NCBI RefSeq assembly: GCF_021532275.1
Contig: NZ_JACBOT010000013.1
Location: 52,683-116,682, forward strand
Reading direction: 5' to 3'
Length of the DNA: 64,000 nt
DNA from: Brevibacterium sp. UCMA 11754
GTDB lineage: Bacteria > Actinomycetota > Actinomycetes > Actinomycetales > Brevibacteriaceae
Shown here piece after piece: positions 43,794 to 52,428 of this stretch (position 1 is its first letter; the number at the start of each line of letters is the position of its first letter). A program made the translations under genes and the position numbers. The notes under the pieces were generated by a model that was not told where the DNA came from, did not search any database, and saw nothing but the letters and a program-made list of their open reading frames with translations.

Positions 43794-44750
43794 CTACTTC
43801 AGAGCATCCGCGACGAGCTCGGGCATCTTCTCTGCCGCATATGACGCGGAGAGGACCGAGTTCAACGCGAATGCCTGCCGGACGTCGTTGAGATCCTCGG
43901 TCAGCACCAGGCTGTGCCCGTCCTCGACTGCCGGAATGCGCTTGAAGCTGGGGTCGTCGGTGACTTCGGAATCGGGGATGTAGATCGGGAAGGCCACGAG
44001 CAGGTCCGCGTCGAGATCGTCGAGCTTCTCCTCGGACACTGTGGCGGTGAAGCCCGAGGGCTTGAGGGCCGCGACCTTCTCCGACTGCTTGAACCCGAGA
44101 TCTTCCATGAACTGCACGCGCTCGGAACCTTCGACATAGGCACCCCAGCCCTCGGAGGTCTTCGCGGCCACACTCACGGATTTGCCGTCGAACTCCGGAT
44201 GCGCCTCACGAGCCGCCTCGAACTCCTTGTCGAGGTCTGCGAGGAGCTTCTGCCCTTCGTCCTCTTTGCCCAGGGCCTGGGACACCAGGTCGACCTGCTG
44301 GTCCATCGTGGTCAGGTAGTTGTCGCCGCCTTCGGGCGCACCCACAGTCGGAGCGATCTCCGAGAGACGGTCGTAGCGTTCCTGTTCACCGGAGCTCTTT
44401 GTGTCGAGGATGAGGTCGGGCTCGAGCGCCGCGATCTTCTCATAGTCGGGCTCCATCGTCTCGATGATCTCCGGGGCCTGGTCATAGAGGTCCTCGGCCC
44501 AGGGGCCGACTCCCTTGCCGCCGAACTCCACCCAGTCAGAGGCACCGACCGGCTGCACATCGAGGGCCAGCGCGGTTTCCGCATCTCCCCATCCCAGGGC
44601 CACGACCTTCTGCGGGTCTTTGGGGACTTCGACTGCGCCGAAATTCGTGTCGATGGTGATACCGGAGGCCGCTTCCTCGTCACCACCACCGCCGCCACAG
44701 GCAGCGAGCAGGAGTACGGAGGCGAGCATGGGGGCGAGAATTCTGCGCAT
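43794..44750 (-). CDS. iron-siderophore substrate-binding lipoprotein (orphan)
   Basis: The 318-residue lipoprotein (signal LASVLLLAAC at about 9-18) is a FecB/FhuD-type type III binding protein: VVALGWGDAETALALDVQPVG, PDYEKIAALEPDLILDTKSSGEQERYDRLSEIAPTVG and a C-terminal ALNSVLSASYAAEKMPELV. No permease or ATPase gene is next to it, so it probably feeds the FecCD transporter at 37-40 kb or another. A strong iron box sits directly upstream. Confidence 0.88.
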   Translation of the reverse strand: MRRILAPMLASVLLLAACGGGGGDEEAASGITIDTNFGAVEVPKDPQKVVALGWGDAETALALDVQPVGASDWVEFGGKGVGPWAEDLYDQAPEIIETMEPDYEKIAALEPDLILDTKSSGEQERYDRLSEIAPTVGAPEGGDNYLTTMDQQVDLVSQALGKEDEGQKLLADLDKEFEAAREAHPEFDGKSVSVAAKTSEGWGAYVEGSERVQFMEDLGFKQSEKVAALKPSGFTATVSEEKLDDLDADLLVAFPIYIPDSEVTDDPSFKRIPAVEDGHSLVLTEDLNDVRQAFALNSVLSASYAAEKMPELVADALK

Positions 44751-44768
44751 GAGATCCTTCTTCGTGAG

Positions 44769-44787
44769 TTAGGCAAGCCTAGCTTAA
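44769..44787 (-). promoter_or_regulatory. IdeR/DtxR-like iron box before orphan binding protein
   Basis: TTAGGCAAGCCTAGCTTAA agrees with the iron-box consensus at 14 of 19 positions, with good dyad symmetry, about 20 bases ahead of the lipoprotein ATG. Iron-dependent repression is expected. Confidence 0.7.
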
Positions 44788-44864
44788 CGTATGCACATAG
44801 CTTCTGCGACAGTCACGCGCGTCGGATGGCAGCAGCGGTTGACAGCGGCGGTTGACAGCGGCGG

Positions 44865-46364
44865 TCAGCCGAGGCTGCCCGATTCCCGCTCAGGTTTGAT
44901 CTCGAGTCCGTCGACGCCCATCTCCTCCAGACCCACCGTGCGTGAGCGACGTCCGGTGACCATCCGGTGGATGAGCCACAGCAGCAGGAAGGCGGGCAGT
45001 CCGATGTAGGCGGAGGCAACTTCGAGGACCCGTCCCTCGACGATGGCTTGGACGTTCTGGCCGATGATGACGATGACCAGCATGACCAGAGCTATGATCG
45101 GTCCGATCGGGAACAGCGGAGCCCGATACGGCAGATCCTTAACATCGTGGCCCTGCTTGATGTAGGCACGGCGGAACCGGAAGTGGCACCAGGCGATGCC
45201 GACCCAGACGATGAACCCGGAGAGCCCGGAGACGTTGATCAGCCACGTGTAGGCCCCACCGTCACCCATCACTTCGGAGAGGAACCCGAACAGGCCGATG
45301 ACCGCGGTGGCCAGCAGGGCCATGACGGGAACCCCGCGTTCGTTGAGTCGGGCGAACAGCCTCGGCGCGGTTCCCTCTTTGGCCATTGCGTAGAGCATGC
45401 GGGTCGAGGCGTAGAGGCCGGAGTTGCCGGCTGAGAGGATTGCGGTGAGGATGACGGCGTTCATCACGGATGCGGCCACGGCGATGCCGGCGCGCTCGAA
45501 GACAAGAGTGAAGGGCGAGGCCGTGACGTCCTCGTTGTTGGCAGAGGCCAGCAGTGAGGGGTCCGAATAGGGCAGGAGGAAGCCGATGATGATGATTGCG
45601 CCGATGTAGAAGAGCATGATGCGCCAGAACACGGTGCGGATGGCCCGGGGCATATCGCGGCGCGGGTTGGCTGACTCGCCTGCGGTCACGCCGACGAGCT
45701 CCGTGCCCTGGAAGGAGAAGCCGGCGATCATGAACACGCTGATGATCGAGACCCAGCCACCCACGAATGGCGCTTCGCCTCTCGTCCAGTTGCTCATACC
45801 CGGTGATTGCCCACCGATGATGCCTGCGATCATGAGCACCCCGAGGATGAGGAACGCGAGAACAGCGGTGACCTTGATGGCTGCGAACCAGAACTCGCCT
45901 TCCCCGAATGCCTTGGCCGAGAGGAAGTTGAGCCCGGTGAGCAGGGCCAGGAAGATCGCGGCCCAGACCCAGGACGGCACGTCCGGCAGCCAGAAGGACA
46001 TGATGACTCCGGCTGCGACGAGCTCTGCGGCGAGCGTGATTGCCCAGTTGAACCAGTAGTTCCAGCCCATGGCGAATCCGAACGAGGGGCTGACGTACTT
46101 CGAACCGTAGGTGTGGAACGATCCAGCCACGGGCAGGTGCGTCGACATCTCACCCAGGGACTGCATGACGAAGAGGACCATGATACCGATCGCAGCATAG
46201 GCCAGGAGTGCACCGCCGGGTCCGGCCTGGGAGATCGTGCCGCCGGAGCCGAGGAAGAGTCCGGTGCCGATGGCGCCGCCGATGGCGATCATCTGCAGGT
46301 GACGTGACTTCAGCCCCCGTTTGAGTTCGCGGTTCTCCCTCGCCGAGGCGGCTGTTTCGTTCAT
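44865..46364 (-). CDS. APC-family amino acid permease
   Basis: About 499 residues from ATG 46364, with a hydrophilic N-terminus ending LKRGLKSRHLQMIAIGGAIGTGLFLGSGG, the consensus first helix of AAT/APC amino-acid permeases, and about 12 membrane segments. The FQGTELVGVTAGESANPRRDMPRAI motif in helices 6-7 is diagnostic of the LysP/GabP/AroP group. It is a proton-coupled importer; substrate not predictable. It lies 61 bases downstream of the hydroxyacid dehydrogenase gene, on the same strand. Confidence 0.92.
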   Translation of the reverse strand: MNETAASARENRELKRGLKSRHLQMIAIGGAIGTGLFLGSGGTISQAGPGGALLAYAAIGIMVLFVMQSLGEMSTHLPVAGSFHTYGSKYVSPSFGFAMGWNYWFNWAITLAAELVAAGVIMSFWLPDVPSWVWAAIFLALLTGLNFLSAKAFGEGEFWFAAIKVTAVLAFLILGVLMIAGIIGGQSPGMSNWTRGEAPFVGGWVSIISVFMIAGFSFQGTELVGVTAGESANPRRDMPRAIRTVFWRIMLFYIGAIIIIGFLLPYSDPSLLASANNEDVTASPFTLVFERAGIAVAASVMNAVILTAILSAGNSGLYASTRMLYAMAKEGTAPRLFARLNERGVPVMALLATAVIGLFGFLSEVMGDGGAYTWLINVSGLSGFIVWVGIAWCHFRFRRAYIKQGHDVKDLPYRAPLFPIGPIIALVMLVIVIIGQNVQAIVEGRVLEVASAYIGLPAFLLLWLIHRMVTGRRSRTVGLEEMGVDGLEIKPERESGSLG

Positions 46365-46425
46365 CGTGTCCCTTGACTGTCGTGCGACCGGCGTCCCGTT
46401 CGGGCCCCGGCCATTCTTACCACAT

Positions 46426-47664
46426 TCAGTTGTCGCGGTTCGCAGTGGCACAGACTGGCAGCCCCCGGGCCAGCTGCGGTCCGAGGTCAGCGATGTTCCG
46501 GGCGCCCATCAGGCCCATAGCAGTCAGTATCTCTGCTCGGATCAGGTCGATGGCCTTCTCCACGCCGCGCTGCCCGCCGGCCATCAGTCCGTAGAGGTAG
46601 GCCCGGCCGACGAGCACGAAGTCCGCTCCGGCACACAGAGCGGCCACGACGTCGGTGCCGGACATGATTCCGGAGTCGAGGATGAGTTCCATGTCCTCGC
46701 CGACGGCCGCTCGCACCTCCGCCAGCGCGGTCAGGGAGTCAGGTGCGCGATCGAGCTGGCGTCCTCCATGGTTGGATACGACCAGGCCGTCTGCGCCGAT
46801 GGACCGGGCCCTGTCGGCATCTTCGGCGGTGAGGACTCCCTTGACGAAGAGCTTGCCCTTCCAGTGCTGACGGATCCACCTGAGGTCATCGAGGTCAAGT
46901 GTCGGATCGAACATGGTCCGCGTCATCTCGGCCAAGGACTGCGAGGTGTTCGACAAGGAGGCATATTTCGGCGGTTCGGTGGTGAGGAAGTTGAACCACC
47001 AGCCGGGCCGGTAGGAGGCATCGAGAATAGTCTTCAGGGTCAGCTTCGGTGGGATCGAGAGCCCATTGCGGTTATCGCGCAGACGCTGGCCCGTGATCGG
47101 AGTGTCGACGGTGACGAGCAGGGTTTCGTACCCGCTGGCTTGGGCTCGCTGAAGCAGGTCGAGGCTGCGCTCGCGGTCCTTCCACAAGTAGAGCTGGAAC
47201 CAACGGGTGGATCCCGGTGCCGCCTGGGCGACCTCTTCGATCGATCGCGTGCCCATCGTTGACAGCGAGAAGGGAATGCCTGCCTTTGTCGCCGCGCGAA
47301 CTCCCCCGATCTCACCTTCGGAGTGCATCATCCGCGTGTAGCCTGTCGGGGCGATGCCGAATGGCAGTGCTGTGTGCTGACCGGCGATCGTCGTCGATGT
47401 GTTCGGGGCGTCAACTCCGTGCAGGATCCGTGGGAGGAGTTCGACGTCGGCGAAGACCTGACGGTTCTTGCGCAGCGTGTGCTCATCGAGCGCGCCGCCG
47501 TCGACGTAGTCGAAGGGTGCCGTGGGGGTCACCCGCTTCGCGATGCGACGCAGGTCCCAGACATCGGCGGCGGAGTCGAGTCGCGCACCCACCCTGTCGA
47601 GCCTGGGCAGACCGAACTGCAGGAGAGGGGCGAGTTCCTTCACGTCGGGCAGCTGCCGTTTCAT
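46426..47664 (-). CDS. FMN-dependent alpha-hydroxy acid dehydrogenase (LldD-like)
   Basis: About 412 residues with the TIM-barrel FMN motifs: FDYVDGGALDEHTLRKNR, LPFGIAPTGYTRMMHSEGE, FQLYLWKDRE, the active-site VVSNHGGRQLDRAPDSL with catalytic His-Gly-Gly-Arg, and LVGRAYLYGLMAGGQ. It oxidises L-lactate or a similar 2-hydroxy acid. ATG 47664 with GAGGAGA upstream is chosen over 47685. A permease follows on the same strand. Confidence 0.88.
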   Translation of the reverse strand: MKRQLPDVKELAPLLQFGLPRLDRVGARLDSAADVWDLRRIAKRVTPTAPFDYVDGGALDEHTLRKNRQVFADVELLPRILHGVDAPNTSTTIAGQHTALPFGIAPTGYTRMMHSEGEIGGVRAATKAGIPFSLSTMGTRSIEEVAQAAPGSTRWFQLYLWKDRERSLDLLQRAQASGYETLLVTVDTPITGQRLRDNRNGLSIPPKLTLKTILDASYRPGWWFNFLTTEPPKYASLSNTSQSLAEMTRTMFDPTLDLDDLRWIRQHWKGKLFVKGVLTAEDADRARSIGADGLVVSNHGGRQLDRAPDSLTALAEVRAAVGEDMELILDSGIMSGTDVVAALCAGADFVLVGRAYLYGLMAGGQRGVEKAIDLIRAEILTAMGLMGARNIADLGPQLARGLPVCATANRDN

Positions 47665-47815
47665 CGTTCTCCTCATCTTCGACACTGAATCTCATCGGGT
47701 TTGAGACCCCTGCGAGCACTGTGAGCCTCCGGCGCTCCTAGTATCCTCGGCGTCTCTGAGCTGCGAGTCTAACGAGGGAACCGAGTTCCCCGGAACTGGG
47801 ATCACCATGAGAGAT

Positions 47816-47863
47816 ATTCCCATTTATTTGATTATATGGGCTTATCGACTAGACTATTCCCAT
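47816..47863. promoter_or_regulatory. AT-rich repeat operator candidate before Fic gene
   Basis: ATTCCCAT occurs at 47816-47823 and again at 47856-47863, the second overlapping the Fic start codon, with the inverted form ATATGGG between at 47834-47840. The block is far richer in A/T than flanking sequence. It looks like a repressor site covering the Fic promoter; the binding protein is unknown, possibly the C-terminal winged helix of Fic itself. Confidence 0.4.
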
Positions 47864-49079
47864 GTCCGATTCCGCCGTTCCCGTGCCCGATCCTGCCGTT
47901 CACGTGCCAGCAGCGCAGGCAGAGACCAGACCGTGGCGCCAGGAGTTCCGCGGCGGCACGATCGACGACAGAAAATTCGCCGAGGTGGCCGTCTCCATTC
48001 CGGCTCGCATCGGCTCGGTCGACCTGCGCCTGCCCTCCGAGCTCGCCGCACGCTCAGAAACCGCGGTCCGCGCGATCTCTCGGCTCGATGCCGAGCACGG
48101 TCGCACCCTGATCCCACTGTCCTACCTGCTGCTGCGCAGCGAATCGATCGCCTCTTCGAAGATCGAAGCCGAAGAGGCACCCATCGACGACTTCGTCCGA
48201 GCCCTCCACGGTGCGAAGTCCAATTCTTCGGCCACCGCGATGGCCGCTGCAACGGGTGCGCTGGATCTGCTGACATCGGGAGCGATCAATGCCGATGCGG
48301 TCTCTCGCGCCCATCGGCTGCTGCTCAAGGACGATGCCGGAGAGGCTCATCTGGCGGGCCGACATCGGCCGATGCAGAACTGGATCGGCGGCTCCGATCA
48401 TTCGCCCCGTGGTGCGCTCTATGTTCCCCCACCCCCGGAGCTCGTCCCTGAACTCATGGACGATCTGCTGACCTTCGCCCGCCGCGTTGACATTCCCACG
48501 ATCGCGCAGGCGGCCGTCGCCCATTCGCAGTTCGAAGCGATCCATCCCTTCACCGACGGCAACGGTCGGATCGGACGAGCCTTGGCGGCTGGGATCCTCC
48601 ACTCACGCGGCGTCACGACCGGAATCACCGTTCCCTTGGCTGCTGCCTTGGTCGAGGTTCGAGACCGCTACTTCGCCGCGCTGAATTCCTATCACTCAGG
48701 CGACGCCGGACCGGTCATATCGCTGTGGTCGACGTCATCGGTGATCGCGGCAGAGGAAGCTCAGATGACCGCGCATCGGCTGGCTGAACTGCCTGATGAG
48801 TGGGCCGACCTCCTCGGCCATCCACGTGAGAACAGCGCCGCGGCCAGGATCCTGAACTACCTCGCATCGGACCCGGTGTTCACGATCGACGACCTTGAGG
48901 ACTCATTGAAACTGTCCAGCTCCTCGGCGAACAGGGCGGTCTCTGCACTGATGGAGGCTGGGGTCCTGCGCGGTCTGACCCGTCGCAAGCGCAATCAGAT
49001 CTGGGGTGCTGGCGATGTGCTGACCGAGCTCGAGGACCTCAATCTGCGCATCGGTGCCCGAGCCCGTTCCGAACTCTGA
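47862..49079 (+). CDS. Fic-domain AMP-transferase with N-terminal inhibitory motif
   Basis: The 405-residue protein carries a Fic/DOC N-terminal domain (about 30-110), the catalytic motif HPFTDGNGRIGRAL (228-241) and a C-terminal winged helix (about 330-390, with SLKLSSSSANRAVSALMEAGVL). Fic proteins transfer AMP or other NMP to target hydroxyls. Residues 98-102 (SSKIE) fit the N-terminal inhibitory [S/T]xxxE helix of class II Fic proteins, so it is likely self-inhibited and no separate antitoxin is needed. The target is unknown. An A/T-rich repeat block sits on the promoter. Confidence 0.88.
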   Translation: MSDSAVPVPDPAVHVPAAQAETRPWRQEFRGGTIDDRKFAEVAVSIPARIGSVDLRLPSELAARSETAVRAISRLDAEHGRTLIPLSYLLLRSESIASSKIEAEEAPIDDFVRALHGAKSNSSATAMAAATGALDLLTSGAINADAVSRAHRLLLKDDAGEAHLAGRHRPMQNWIGGSDHSPRGALYVPPPPELVPELMDDLLTFARRVDIPTIAQAAVAHSQFEAIHPFTDGNGRIGRALAAGILHSRGVTTGITVPLAAALVEVRDRYFAALNSYHSGDAGPVISLWSTSSVIAAEEAQMTAHRLAELPDEWADLLGHPRENSAAARILNYLASDPVFTIDDLEDSLKLSSSSANRAVSALMEAGVLRGLTRRKRNQIWGAGDVLTELEDLNLRIGARARSEL

Positions 49080-49144
49080 GAACCTGTCTCGTCAGGATGC
49101 TCCGGCTCTCGAGGTCGTGAGCCACCTGGTTGCTCTCCGTCGGA

Positions 49145-49846
49145 TCAGGACTGGTCGAGGTAGTGCAGGACCGCCGCGACCCTCCGGCTCGTGGTCTCCC
49201 CTGCGTGCAGCCTGAACTTGTCGAAGATCGAACTGATGGCCTTCTCCACTGAGCTGATGGACACGTAGAGTCGTTCGGCGATACCGCGATTCGACAGCCC
49301 CTCGGCCATGGCCTGAAGGACCTCGTTCTCACGCGGGGTGAGCGCCGACAGGGAGTTCTGCTTATCGGACGAGCTCAGCAGCTGCCGGACGACCTCAGGG
49401 TCGATGACGGTTCCGCCCTCCGCTATCCGATTGACGGACTCGAGGAAGCGGTCGATGTCGGTGACCCGGTTCTTCAGCAGGTAGCCGACTCCCACGGTCT
49501 CGGTGCTCAGCAGTTCGGTCGCATATTCGCGCAGAACGTATTGGCTGAGCACGAGGACTCCGATGTCCGGGAAGCGGCGCTTGATCTCCAGCGCGGCCTC
49601 GAGTCCTTCTGTGGTGTGGGTCGGCGGCATCCTGACGTCGACGATCGCCAAGTTCGGGCGATGAGCCGCAACCGCGGTGAGCAGCTGCTGCCCGTCATCG
49701 ACAGAGGCCACAACTGCGATGCCCTCGTCTTCGAGCAGGCTGCGCACCCCTTCGCGCAGCAGCACCGAGTCATCGGCCAAGGCGACTCTCATCGGGCCGA
49801 CGCTCGGGGTTCCGACGCTGGATTCAGGCATGCCAGGTTCAGACAT
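49145..49846 (-). CDS. NarL/LuxR-family response regulator
   Basis: The 233-residue regulator has a receiver domain (VALADDSVLLREGV, phospho-acceptor Asp in LAIVDVRMPP, about residue 60) and a C-terminal LuxR HTH, SALTPRENEVLQAMAEGLSNRGIAERLYVSISSVEKAISSIFDKF. Its gene overlaps the kinase gene by 8 bases; they form one two-component system whose signal is not known. Confidence 0.92.
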   Translation of the reverse strand: MSEPGMPESSVGTPSVGPMRVALADDSVLLREGVRSLLEDEGIAVVASVDDGQQLLTAVAAHRPNLAIVDVRMPPTHTTEGLEAALEIKRRFPDIGVLVLSQYVLREYATELLSTETVGVGYLLKNRVTDIDRFLESVNRIAEGGTVIDPEVVRQLLSSSDKQNSLSALTPRENEVLQAMAEGLSNRGIAERLYVSISSVEKAISSIFDKFRLHAGETTSRRVAAVLHYLDQS

Positions 49847-50987
49847 AGGGGATCTCCGCTCTCACTGTGGTTCCGACATTCTCTGTGCTCTCAATCGTCA
49901 TCGTCCCGTCCAATGCTCCGACCCGGCGCGACAGTCCTTTCAGCCCGCTGCCGGCAGGGTCGGCTCCCCCGGTGCCGTCATCGACCACCTCGGCGATGAG
50001 CTTCTGATCATCGGCGATCACGCTGATTCGAATAGCCGACGCATTCGCGTGCTTGACCACATTGGTCACCGCCTCCCGCACGACGAAGTACGCAGCAGAT
50101 TCACTGGCCTGCGATACCCGCCGGGTGGGGACGGCGCTGAGGGTGACCGGGATCGGGCAGTGATCAGCTACCCGGTGGAGGACGGTGCCCAGGCCGTGTT
50201 CGTCCAGCGCTGTGGGATAGACCCGCCAGGCGACCTCGCGCATCTCATCGATGAGGTCCTGAGACTGCACGAGGGCGTCGCCGAGGAGGGCGCTGACCTT
50301 GTCCTGATCCTTCGCTCGTTGGGCACGTGCGATGAGCACGGACAGGGACACGACATTCTGCTGCACTCCGTCGTGGAGGTCCCGCTCGATCCGGCGCCGC
50401 TCCTCATCGATGGCCATGACCACACCGTGACGGGTCATGAGAAGTTGAGTGATACGGGTGTGGGGCGCGTTGGGGCGGCTGGTCTCGGTGAACCTGGAGT
50501 CGATTCTGCCGTGCAGCCAATTGGCGAACTCGGCGAGGACGATGACCCCGATGAGGTTGGCGGCTCCATAGAGCACTCCGACGAACAGGGTCGGCTGGCT
50601 GATGGTCCAGAAGTCGAAGCCGATGGTGATGCTGCCGCCGATGAACAGTCCCTGGATGAGCGAACCGATCGTGACGAGCAGGAAACCCGTGAGCAGATTG
50701 AGCACGGGAATGGCGATGAGGCCCGCAACCACACCGTTGAGGACGAAGAAGCCGCGCTTCATCGGGTCCGAACCCATGATGATGCCGAAGCCCCGCTCCT
50801 GCCGGGAGCGTTCCCAGGCCAGGGCCCTCCGGCTCAGTCGCGAGGTAGTGGTGGGGATCGCGGCGAGCAGCAGCGGAAGGCATAGCAGCACACCCCACAG
50901 GATTCCCAGCACCGAGGCACGCCAGCGTGCGACGAACATGCGGGATTCTCGGGGAATCCGCGCGGTCAGCGACGTCGGCCAGGGCAT
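49839..50987 (-). CDS. sensor histidine kinase (HisKA_3 type)
   Basis: About 382 residues from ATG 50987. The N-terminal half is a membrane-rich sensor region with four hydrophobic segments (including RASVLGILWGVLLCLPLLLA), then HisKA_3 IDEERRRIERDLHDGVQQNVVSLSVLI with the phospho-acceptor His, and HATPase region VVREAVTNVVKHANASAIRI, DDGTGGADPAGSGLKGLSRR. It partners the overlapping LuxR-type regulator. Such NarL-type pairs sense envelope or metabolic stress; the signal cannot be predicted. Confidence 0.88.
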   Translation of the reverse strand: MPWPTSLTARIPRESRMFVARWRASVLGILWGVLLCLPLLLAAIPTTTSRLSRRALAWERSRQERGFGIIMGSDPMKRGFFVLNGVVAGLIAIPVLNLLTGFLLVTIGSLIQGLFIGGSITIGFDFWTISQPTLFVGVLYGAANLIGVIVLAEFANWLHGRIDSRFTETSRPNAPHTRITQLLMTRHGVVMAIDEERRRIERDLHDGVQQNVVSLSVLIARAQRAKDQDKVSALLGDALVQSQDLIDEMREVAWRVYPTALDEHGLGTVLHRVADHCPIPVTLSAVPTRRVSQASESAAYFVVREAVTNVVKHANASAIRISVIADDQKLIAEVVDDGTGGADPAGSGLKGLSRRVGALDGTMTIESTENVGTTVRAEIPYV

Positions 50988-51133
50988 AGGTCGATCGTAG
51001 CAACGCCGTGCGCCGAGTCCCATGGGTCCGACCGCAGTCTCCGTTTCCGGTTTTCCGCATCTTCGATCCGGGCTCCTGCAGGCGAGACTGCTCTTCGCCG
51101 CGTTCCGAGCTCGCCCGTCGGTCAATAGCGTGG

Positions 51134-51808
51134 ATGAGTATGGACCTCGCTTTCGACATCCTCGCCGCAACGCTCGAATCACCGTGGGTGTACCTCCTCG
51201 TCTTCGTCATCGCCGGCCTCGACTCCCTGTTCCCGATCGTGCCCTCCGAAACGATTCTCATCACCGCGGCGGCCTATGCGGCCAGCGGAACACCGAACCC
51301 GGGCGGACTCCTGCTGGCGGGAGCAGTCGGAGCCCTCGCCGGTGACTTCGCCGCCCACCTTGTCGGGCGCGGGGGTGGCTCCTTGGCGTCCCGGTGGACC
51401 CGGCGTCCACGTGCATGTCGGCTACTCGAACGCACCGAGGAGATATTCGCCCGCCGAGGCGGCGCTGTGCTCATCGCGGGACGTTTCGTTCCCGGCGGAC
51501 GCACGGCCACCACCGTGACCTCGGGGATGCTGAAGTATCCGATCCCTCGATTTCTCGCCTTCGATGCGGCAGGGTGCCTGGCCTGGGCGCTGTATTCGAC
51601 GGGCATCGGTCTGCTCGGCGGTGTGCTGTTCGAGGATCAGCCGCTGCTCGGGGTGGGATTGGGCATCGGCATCGCACTCGTCATCACCGGTGTTGCTGAA
51701 CTCACGCGCAGACTTCTGGCCAGGAGGAAAGCCCGATCAGACGAGGATCGGACGGCACACCGAGACTCTGCAGATTGGACAGTCCCAGCCGTTGACGTGG
51801 CATCATGA
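51134..51808 (+). CDS. DedA-family membrane protein
   Basis: About 224 residues from ATG 51134. The DedA/SNARE-associated motif FVIAGLDSLFPIVPSETILITAAAYAAS is near the N-terminus and GRFVPGGRTATTVTSGMLKYPIPRFLAFDAAGCLAWALYSTGIGLLGG in the middle, with the conserved membrane-embedded E and R residues. DedA family members (UptA) flip undecaprenyl phosphate or other lipids. ATG at 51134 has no strong SD. It is followed with a 4-base overlap by the YGSN-fold gene. Confidence 0.85.
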   Translation: MSMDLAFDILAATLESPWVYLLVFVIAGLDSLFPIVPSETILITAAAYAASGTPNPGGLLLAGAVGALAGDFAAHLVGRGGGSLASRWTRRPRACRLLERTEEIFARRGGAVLIAGRFVPGGRTATTVTSGMLKYPIPRFLAFDAAGCLAWALYSTGIGLLGGVLFEDQPLLGVGLGIGIALVITGVAELTRRLLARRKARSDEDRTAHRDSADWTVPAVDVAS

Positions 51809-52428
51809 ATGGGATGTCTCAAGGTCTCGTGTGGTATGTCAGCTATGGGTCGAACATGCATCGTGACAGGCTCGCCTGTTACCTGCAGGGCGGCCGTCCC
51901 CCAGGTGCATTCGTCACCTATCCCGGCGCACGGAACTCGGCTCCGCCGTTGGCAGAGATGGGCATCGAACTTCCCGGATCCATCTACTTCGCCGGCAGCT
52001 CCACCGTGTGGGGCGGCGGAGGAATGGCCTTCTATGACCATCATGTCCCGGGCCCCACACCGGCCAAGGCATATCTCATCACTGCCCAGCAGTTCGCCGA
52101 TGTCGCCGATCAGGAGATGAACCGGCCGCCTTCATCGGACAACCCGCTGGAGACACTGGCCTGCGAACTTCCCGTCGGCTCCGCCCACTCGGTGGGACCG
52201 GGCGGGTACGAGACCCTTCTGGTTCTCGACCGCGCAGATTCGATCCCGATGGTGACGTTCACGGCTCCGCACGGATCGGATGCAGTCACCCACACCATCC
52301 CCGGTGAACCGTATCTGACGATGCTGCGCCTCGGCGTCGAAGAGGTCATTTCTGTCTCGACCGTCGGTTCAGTCTCGACACTCAACTCTGTCGCAGCGAC
52401 TCCCCGGCCCGCAGCTGCACAAGTGTGA
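51805..52428 (+). CDS. gamma-glutamylcyclotransferase-like (YGSN) protein
   Basis: The 207-residue protein starts VWYVSYGSNMHRDRLACYLQGG, the substrate-binding YGSN motif of the GGCT-like fold, but the remaining sequence is divergent and the catalytic Glu is not obvious. Length fits GGCT-like proteins. It overlaps the DedA gene by 4 bases upstream and the convergent panE gene by 47 bases at its end, so both genes share that DNA. Function uncertain. Confidence 0.65.
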   Translation: MNGMSQGLVWYVSYGSNMHRDRLACYLQGGRPPGAFVTYPGARNSAPPLAEMGIELPGSIYFAGSSTVWGGGGMAFYDHHVPGPTPAKAYLITAQQFADVADQEMNRPPSSDNPLETLACELPVGSAHSVGPGGYETLLVLDRADSIPMVTFTAPHGSDAVTHTIPGEPYLTMLRLGVEEVISVSTVGSVSTLNSVAATPRPAAAQV

